32,699 nucleotides of DNA from Kiritimatiellia bacterium (lineage in GTDB: Bacteria > Verrucomicrobiota > Kiritimatiellia > RFP12 > UBA1067). This document shows, piece by piece, positions 25,601 to 29,815 of this stretch (positions are counted from its first letter, which is position 1; the number at the start of each line of letters is the position of its first letter). Under the pieces are notes generated by a model. That model saw only the letters and a list, made by a program, of their open reading frames with translations, had not been told where the DNA came from and ran no database searches. Made by a program: the position numbers and the translations under genes. The DNA lies in assembly GCA_017962315.1 (NCBI GenBank), contig JAGCVN010000046.1:1-32699 (forward strand), given 5' to 3'.

Positions 25601-26828
25601 GCCCCGTGCCAGATTCTCGAATCGCGTCACGCAGGGAATTGCCGGGCATCCCGTCGAGGAAGGCCATGACGAGAAAGGCCTCGCGGTGCTTCACATCCCC
25701 GCTCTCGATGTAAAAGAAATCTACGAACTGGACAAAACAGGGATCCCTTAGCTTCTTCAGCGTCCGGGCCTCCCGGTAAAAGCGGTCTGCATAGGAATCC
25801 TTCAACAAATGTTTCACGGCAACCAACTGTCCCGTCTGCCGGAGACGCGCCTTGAAGACCTCCCCGAAGCCACCCTTGCCGATGTATTGGAGCATTCGGT
25901 AGGTATTCGCCCCGTTTTTCAAATCCCGGAATCGGATCTTCTTGAAATCCGCGTCGAAACTCGCGAAATCCGGATAGCGATCCTCCCGTCTCGGCGCGAG
26001 CGCGCGCAAGAGTACCTCGTCCGCATGCGCCAACAGGCGACGGATCCGGCCGCTGATTCGGATTGGGTTGACGGTCTGCCCGTCTCCGGATTTCGCCCAG
26101 CGGGCGAGGAACGCAAAATTCGCCTGTTTCTCGTCTCCGGGAAGTCTCTGGTAAGGCGTCTTACCCGTCAATACTTCGTGTATCACGACGCCGAGCGAGA
26201 ATACATCGCTCTGTTCGTCCCCGTGAAACAAAGGATCGGTAAAGTCCGGCGCCATATAATCAAATGAACCGCGTATATTCCCGGAGACCGAAACGCTCGT
26301 CCCTCCTTCCTGTCTCGCGATCTCGAAGTCGATCAGTTTAACCGCACCGTCATCACAGATAAAGACATTCCCCGGCTTGATGTCGCGGTGGATAATTCCC
26401 GACTTTGCCGTATAATTCAGGGCGGAGAGCGCCTCATGGATAATCCGCATTCCCTCGTCGACATCCAGACCGGCGGGGAAATCGTCCTTCAGCCGTTGTT
26501 TCAGTGTCTTCCCGTTCAGGTGCTCCAGTACCACGACATGAAGGTCGTTGAAATCCCCCGCCTCGGAAAAACAGCCATAATAACGGACCACGTTGGGATG
26601 TTGCAGATGCGCCAGTTCCTGCGTCCGCCTTTCCAGTTTCCGCCATTGATCCCCGGTGTCGTCCTGGACCGGCATGATTTTCAGTGCGACGACCGTACCC
26701 ACAGGGACGAGACCGTGCCGATCTTCCTCGCACACCGCCTTGTAGACGGTCCCCTGACTTCCGGAACCACCGTGTATTTCATGGAGGATCTTGAATCCTC
26801 CTACCCCCCTGTCTCTCTTCTCGGCCAT
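19608..26828 (-). CDS. membrane Ser/Thr kinase with four kinase domains, W..W repeats and PEGA-like modules
   Basis: 2406 residues. Four eukaryotic-type kinase domains lie in series (about 12-300, 310-590, 625-930, 935-1215). Each has HRDIKP (His147, 436, 768, 1061), the following Asn, a glycine loop and the VALK/AVK lysine. Domains 1 and 3 are alike (DFE instead of DFG, MAPD instead of APE). Domains 2 and 4 are alike (DFG and DLG). So the array is an A-B-A-B duplication. A membrane helix (about 1231-1255) is followed by about eight 70-residue helical repeats (C..A, AF, W..W...W, Y, D..I..AR), then three or four PEGA-like beta modules (1975-2260) and a helical C-terminus. The part after the membrane is probably periplasmic. 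It starts three bases after the phosphatase stop with no clear ribosome site, so it is coupled. Likely targets are proteins read by the FHA domains nearby. Confidence 0.93.
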   Translation of the reverse strand: MAEKRDRGVGGFKILHEIHGGSGSQGTVYKAVCEEDRHGLVPVGTVVALKIMPVQDDTGDQWRKLERRTQELAHLQHPNVVRYYGCFSEAGDFNDLHVVVLEHLNGKTLKQRLKDDFPAGLDVDEGMRIIHEALSALNYTAKSGIIHRDIKPGNVFICDDGAVKLIDFEIARQEGGTSVSVSGNIRGSFDYMAPDFTDPLFHGDEQSDVFSLGVVIHEVLTGKTPYQRLPGDEKQANFAFLARWAKSGDGQTVNPIRISGRIRRLLAHADEVLLRALAPRREDRYPDFASFDADFKKIRFRDLKNGANTYRMLQYIGKGGFGEVFKARLRQTGQLVAVKHLLKDSYADRFYREARTLKKLRDPCFVQFVDFFYIESGDVKHREAFLVMAFLDGMPGNSLRDAIRESGTGLPPKDVFLAFRRYAYGLSLMHGQGIYHRDIKPSNLYYPRGAPDKSAIMDFGIIRDIHGTQTKDGGVPGTFDYMPPEVILTKNRGDARMDIFALGLCLYEALTGKTGYPRLPTGNAALPAFLERAKNGDPPVFDDPRVQGSRDILALLCDMTNPSSEKREGEIRQVVARLRKLALEAGAETDAFPEADEPETEDLTVTEPPTESPTEETKEERPVIGGFEVRAKVHNGSGGTGTVFEAVCVNDSSHLVPVGTRVALKIMPYLGGTKDLWPKLQKITDTLVRLQNPNVVRYYGCFQYTDEKYGSGRYYVVVQEFLEGKSLWEILEEQREKSLPRLDVEEALRIIRAAIHGLQATARAGIVHRDIKPANIFICDDGSVKVIDFEIALQQRQDSGEETTPTTTGDGNMRGSWNYMAPDFLGDGSFQGDIQSDIFSLGVVLYELLAGKLPHAPIGDVGQFGRLWEGVLDGGKESPIHTDRRIEDLLGNGAKVFESALHLDRNLRYPDFESFEKDLRPRELRNGIYTYRILRYVDQGGYATVYEAKRINIRTQRTLEEHVAVKQLENVSGIKKFEQEARMMMKLDGNGCFTRYIDFFQPPLASGRGFLVMEFLDGMPANTLRGAIKRSRTGLSPRDVLFAFARYASGLHVLHEKGIIHRDIKPSNLYYPAGRPEESKIMDLGIARDVDATGTPTPLCGTPDYMPADSRENRDDKSRDIFALGLCLYEALTAKSGYPRLPKNSPWEAWLKQRETPPVFEDPRVRKNKRLLALLEQMTNLVAKKRGTAEDVYKELRRLAVDAGVKENLLPLNPRDDFVVIAPLVPPSDRLRKWALAAGLLVAVSGGSAGILFGAFSFQRRCAAREKNAIVETYKSIEEVYAKGEPVLDTEKHEETLKTLDTRKDEWIKTWTPNLAGWWKRIPNEQFSIWEKELEAAKSSCNQAVEKNKARTDKIRGTLRDADILVERFKSAADRETWEKVEKERLARMTKWDKGLLGENKYKELKEKVLTARNKADGRIRLQEECASAAKAVEEAFDAADGESALNAASERWKGWQEKWKQERALDEAVYAECDGRIRDAHDAAEARVVNGERAVERRRKSEEAETAKKKVVEAFDKAADNDAFAEASEDWKKWRGEIGNDDYNAHDGQIQTARDAAGTRIALIKNQKVQACSAEVDELAAAFARVKARNDLRQPKESWQKWQGRWAAQIDGKVYQGFDQRIRTSHDDAERRVAIAESSEAAKKIADAFARVPDRAGLAVADDVYTAWQNTWRLKLAAAAYAGLDEEIREARTAAARRIADAEAAERAAALKKACEESATKLKGDFQSATDEAGLAAAEKALQAWRDEWRPQKVDGYAGLDEEVQACRNTADARVSCKTAAAKLGDVFGKANGREELEKADAAYRDWQKRWKDLSGEAWYAEADGGIAEARADAAARVEKAELARKVAACREAAAVVARAFGSVATRQELDKADAARREWQEKWKDLAGESGYKEADGGIAGARTNAERRLAEIERKRKGILKVYGAAMKDEPVASRRKRLEDVKGMLEASRKEKLFAEEETGRRLAEIEARLAWTAGEIVNRTGGPLSIGGTNVAAGATATVVFKEGASWTVTRHGYDPVTVNRETLDGKKVTLADDAFTPSDVLVKPPQGLDAGVVCELDGKDVPVSGKAVKPGQYTCAYRRAGYDRREGLRFTVKIGETDARFPNPGAWVASPVEVAVPKLPDDVACKMTLDGEVRKVDGTLKLRPGREYSCVYMRAGYYEQKKPFELSVGVNSVLPAPTEWTPLPVKVTVPPDLPPDVSCEVAGTAYRTGEVFELTPKGQPYEYAYRKTDYEDQPRRLIVEVNQPLTLPSPEDWLPTAGLRNLLDAEKAVNDRDWDGAEGFLKNADVRGQDNKKRKTRLETQVANSKMWGRTLDEIDNLIQNKSDESAGRDSIYTLEKYQQIVKLEYRLSGDDEKKIREMYQSGKEDLERKSSSERMGKSAKEYLKKLEGLFEELLPGEKP
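20905..21340 (-). repeat. DNA block shared with the phosphatase gene
   Basis: This part of the kinase gene (last W..W repeat, the KRLEDVKGMLEASRKEK segment and the start of the PEGA region) closely matches 27550-27990 in the phosphatase gene at the DNA level. Over about 135 bases (20900-21034 against 27557-27690) I see only a handful of differences. This indicates recent duplication or gene conversion between the two neighbouring genes. Confidence 0.85.
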
Positions 26829-26831
26829 CGG

Positions 26832-29792
26832 TTATTTCAGTGTGGATGCTTTCTCAACTGCATCGAAAAAGTTCTTCATGCGGGAGATGTTTGATCGTTT
26901 GCCATTCCCTTTCGAATCGAAGAACTCATTGCAAGCCGCATGAAGCGCAGTATATCTCTCTTTCCTGCTGTTAACCTGGTCTTGTTCATTCTCATCCACT
27001 CCTACCACCTGCAATTCCTGCTCCGCAACCTCGCTTAAATTTTCAGCGATCTGGTCCAGAAGCGATATGATTTCCCCATACTGATTCGTGCCCGACATCC
27101 CGGTAACGCCGAGTTTTTTCACTTCCGCCTCGAATCTCTCCAAAAGTTCGTTCTCGCCGACAACCTGTCTCAACTCTTCAATAAACCGTTCCGCCTGTGC
27201 TTTGGAAACAGTCTGGTCCGGTTTCTTTGCCCCAGACGGTTTCTGTTCCTTGACGGGCGTCTGCGCCGCGACTTGCTTCTTCGGCAGCGCTTCCGGTTTC
27301 TTCACGTTGCCCGGTTTCTGTGGCTCTGCGGATTTCTGCGCCGGCAACGCTTTCCATCTGCCTGGCTCCAGCGTCACCGTCTTTCCGTCCAGCTCTTCCC
27401 GTGTTACCGTAATTGGTTTGTACCCGCGCCGCGTAACCGTCCAGGACGTCCCTTTTTTGAAAACGACCGTCAACGTCCCGCCGGGTTGCACCGACACTTT
27501 ATCCGCTCCGAAGACGACCGCTTCAGCGGCACGGTTTTCGATCACCCCGACCGTCCAAGCCAGCCTCGCTTCAATCTCCGCAAGCCGCCGCCCCGTCTCC
27601 TCCTCCGCGAACAGCTTTTCTTTCCTGGACGCCTCGAGCATCCCCTTCGCATCTTCCAGACGTTTCCGCCTGGACGCAACCGGTTCATCGGTCAATGCCA
27701 GATTGTATATCTTCAGAATGTTTTGGCGCTTCTGCTCGATCTCCGCGAGGTGCTTCTCCGCGTCCGCCCTGGCCCCCGCGATCCCGCCGTCAGCTTCCTT
27801 GTACCCCGCCTCGCCGGTCAGCTCCTTCCATCTTCCCTGCCAGTCCCGCCGCGCCGCGTCCGCCTTGTCCAGCTCCTGCCTTGTCGCGACCGAACCGAAC
27901 GCGCGGGCGACGACGGCGGCCGCTTCCCTGCACACCGCCATCTTCCGGGCCAGTTCCGCCTTCTCCACCCGGGCCGACGCGTCCGCCCTGGCCCCCGCGA
28001 TCCCGCCGTCAGCTTCCTTATACCCCGCCTCGCCGGCCAGCTCCTTCCATCTTCCCTGCCAGTCCCGCCGCGCCGCGTCCGCCTTGTCCAGCTCCTGCCT
28101 TGTCGCGGCCGAACCGAACGCGCGGGCGACGACGGCGGCCGCTTCCCGGCACACCGCCATCTTACGGGCCAGTTCCGCCTTCTCCACCCGGGCCATCGCG
28201 CCGTCGCGTGCCGTCTGCATCTCTTCGTTCAGCCCGGCATAGCCGTCCACCTTTTGCGGTTTCCACTCGTCCCGCCATGCCTGCAGGGCCTTCTCCGCTG
28301 CCGCCAGTCCGGCTTCATCCGTCGCGGACTGGAAAACGCCTTTCAGTTTCGCCGCCGCCGCCTCGCATTCCTTCTTTAGCACGGCTGCCCGTTCCGCCGC
28401 TTTCGCACCCGCGATCTTGTGTGCCGCGGCTTCGCGCGCCGCCTGTATCCGGGCGACGAACTCGGCGTATACCGTTTTGTCAAGAGCCTGTTCCTGCTTC
28501 CATTTCTCTTGCCAGCCCTTCCAGTTCTCGGAAGCGGCGTTCAGAGTATTCTCGTTGTCTGCGGCGGCGAAGGCATCCTCCACGGCCTTGACGGCGGATG
28601 CGCACTCTTCCTGAAGGCGGATCCGCTGAAACTTCGCCCGCTGAACGTAATTCAAGCCCGTAATTGCACCCAACACCAGAACGATTCCAAAGGAGCACCA
28701 GATCCAGCGACGGGAACGGCTCCCTTTTTTCCCCGATATGGGAGCATTGGAGGGCGTCGGTACCCCGGGGTCACTAGCATCGTCTACCTCGTCTTGCGCC
28801 TCCGGCACTGTCACCGTTGAACAAGTCTGCGAGTCATCGTCGCTGAATCCGATTGTCGGCGCCGCCGAAAAAAGCTCTTCCGTTTCTGATTCAAACGGTT
28901 CAACACTCCCGTTTGCGCTGGTGGCGTCAACCGTCTCCGTTCCGTTGATGCCTGTCCAGGTAACGCTTGTACTGGAATCCTCGTCCGGGGCGTCAGACGA
29001 CGGGGGTGCAACCTGAAGGGGAATCGCCGGGATCGGCATCGGCAGTTGTCCAATCTCAATCAACTCTACCGTGATATTGTCAACGCCACCCGCTGCATTG
29101 GCAGCGGCGACGAGGGCATCCACCGCCACCTGTGGCGATCCGTTTGCACGGACGATCGAGAGAAGCTGCTTGTCAGGAACCATGCGCGACAAGCCGTCAC
29201 TACAGATCAAGACGCGGTCGCCCTCCCGTACCGGGAATTCCGTCGCCTGAAGTTCCACCGACGGTTGGATTCCGACAGCGCGGAGAATCATCCCCCGGAA
29301 CATCGGATTAATGTCTTTCTCATTCTTCGCGCCGATCAACTCCGCCGCAGAATGGTCGATGGTAATCTGCTGGATGGTCCGTCCGCGGATACGGTAGAGG
29401 CGGCTGTCGCCCGCATGAAGGGCAACCGCTTGATCCGGACGGGCGGCATCAAACACGACCCCGACGAACGTCGAACCGCATCCTTTCAACCCCCGCTCCT
29501 TCGTACGCCGGAAAATCCATGCCGACGCGGTGTTGACACTGGCGCGGATCCCGGCCAGGATATCATCGCGCGTGTAGGTCAACTGCGGGGGAAGCTTGTG
29601 CGACTCGCAGAAACACTGCACCTCGCGCACGGTGGCGGCGGAGGCGACTTCGCCGTCGTCCCCGCCGCCCATGCCGTCGGCCACGCAAAAGATTCCGGAT
29701 TCAGGGAAAATCCCATAGGCGTCTTCGTTGTTTTTCCTCTTCTTGCCGATATCACTTTTTACGGCAAACCGGATATGGTCGAAAACCGACAT
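26832..29792 (-). CDS. membrane PP2C-type Ser/Thr phosphatase with W..W repeats and a PEGA-like module
   Basis: 986 residues. Residues 1-245 are a PP2C (PPM) phosphatase with all metal-site motifs: NNEDAYG, VADGMGG, CGSTFVGVVF, LHAGDSRLYR, DRVLICSDGLSRMV and GGVDNITVELIEI. A Ser/Thr/Asp-rich linker leads to a membrane helix at about 362-382 (WIWCSFGIVLVLGAITGLNYV). Next come four 70-residue helical repeats that match repeats 1, 5, 7 and 7 of the kinase's last seven, then a PEGA-like module (about 745-800), a Lys/Pro linker and a C-terminal domain of about 130 residues. The phosphatase should remove phosphate from Ser/Thr marks placed by the kinase. It starts 23 bases after the adhesin stop with AGGAG six bases before the ATG. 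The near-identical repeats 3 and 4 look like a recent duplication. Confidence 0.93.
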   Translation of the reverse strand: MSVFDHIRFAVKSDIGKKRKNNEDAYGIFPESGIFCVADGMGGGDDGEVASAATVREVQCFCESHKLPPQLTYTRDDILAGIRASVNTASAWIFRRTKERGLKGCGSTFVGVVFDAARPDQAVALHAGDSRLYRIRGRTIQQITIDHSAAELIGAKNEKDINPMFRGMILRAVGIQPSVELQATEFPVREGDRVLICSDGLSRMVPDKQLLSIVRANGSPQVAVDALVAAANAAGGVDNITVELIEIGQLPMPIPAIPLQVAPPSSDAPDEDSSTSVTWTGINGTETVDATSANGSVEPFESETEELFSAAPTIGFSDDDSQTCSTVTVPEAQDEVDDASDPGVPTPSNAPISGKKGSRSRRWIWCSFGIVLVLGAITGLNYVQRAKFQRIRLQEECASAVKAVEDAFAAADNENTLNAASENWKGWQEKWKQEQALDKTVYAEFVARIQAAREAAAHKIAGAKAAERAAVLKKECEAAAAKLKGVFQSATDEAGLAAAEKALQAWRDEWKPQKVDGYAGLNEEMQTARDGAMARVEKAELARKMAVCREAAAVVARAFGSAATRQELDKADAARRDWQGRWKELAGEAGYKEADGGIAGARADASARVEKAELARKMAVCREAAAVVARAFGSVATRQELDKADAARRDWQGRWKELTGEAGYKEADGGIAGARADAEKHLAEIEQKRQNILKIYNLALTDEPVASRRKRLEDAKGMLEASRKEKLFAEEETGRRLAEIEARLAWTVGVIENRAAEAVVFGADKVSVQPGGTLTVVFKKGTSWTVTRRGYKPITVTREELDGKTVTLEPGRWKALPAQKSAEPQKPGNVKKPEALPKKQVAAQTPVKEQKPSGAKKPDQTVSKAQAERFIEELRQVVGENELLERFEAEVKKLGVTGMSGTNQYGEIISLLDQIAENLSEVAEQELQVVGVDENEQDQVNSRKERYTALHAACNEFFDSKGNGKRSNISRMKNFFDAVEKASTLK
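27550..27990 (-). repeat. DNA block shared with the kinase gene
   Basis: Partner of the block at 20905-21340. Order and orientation are the same, about 6.6 kb apart in direct orientation. A recombination between them would delete most of the phosphatase C-terminus and the kinase domains. Confidence 0.85.
27757..28194 (-). repeat. two near-identical 219-bp tandem repeats
   Basis: Two head-to-tail copies, each encoding 73 residues of the phosphatase repeat region (ELARKMAVCREAAAVVARAF and onward). I see five base differences in about 214 compared. The period is a multiple of three, so gain or loss of a copy keeps the frame. Confidence 0.9.
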
Positions 29793-29815
29793 ACGGGACT
29801 CCTCTCGTCCAATAG

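Noticed and set aside
27088-28591. Several overlapping plus-strand frames opposite the phosphatase
   Set aside because: Low-complexity shadows of the helical repeats; they follow the 219-bp repeat and have no homology signal.
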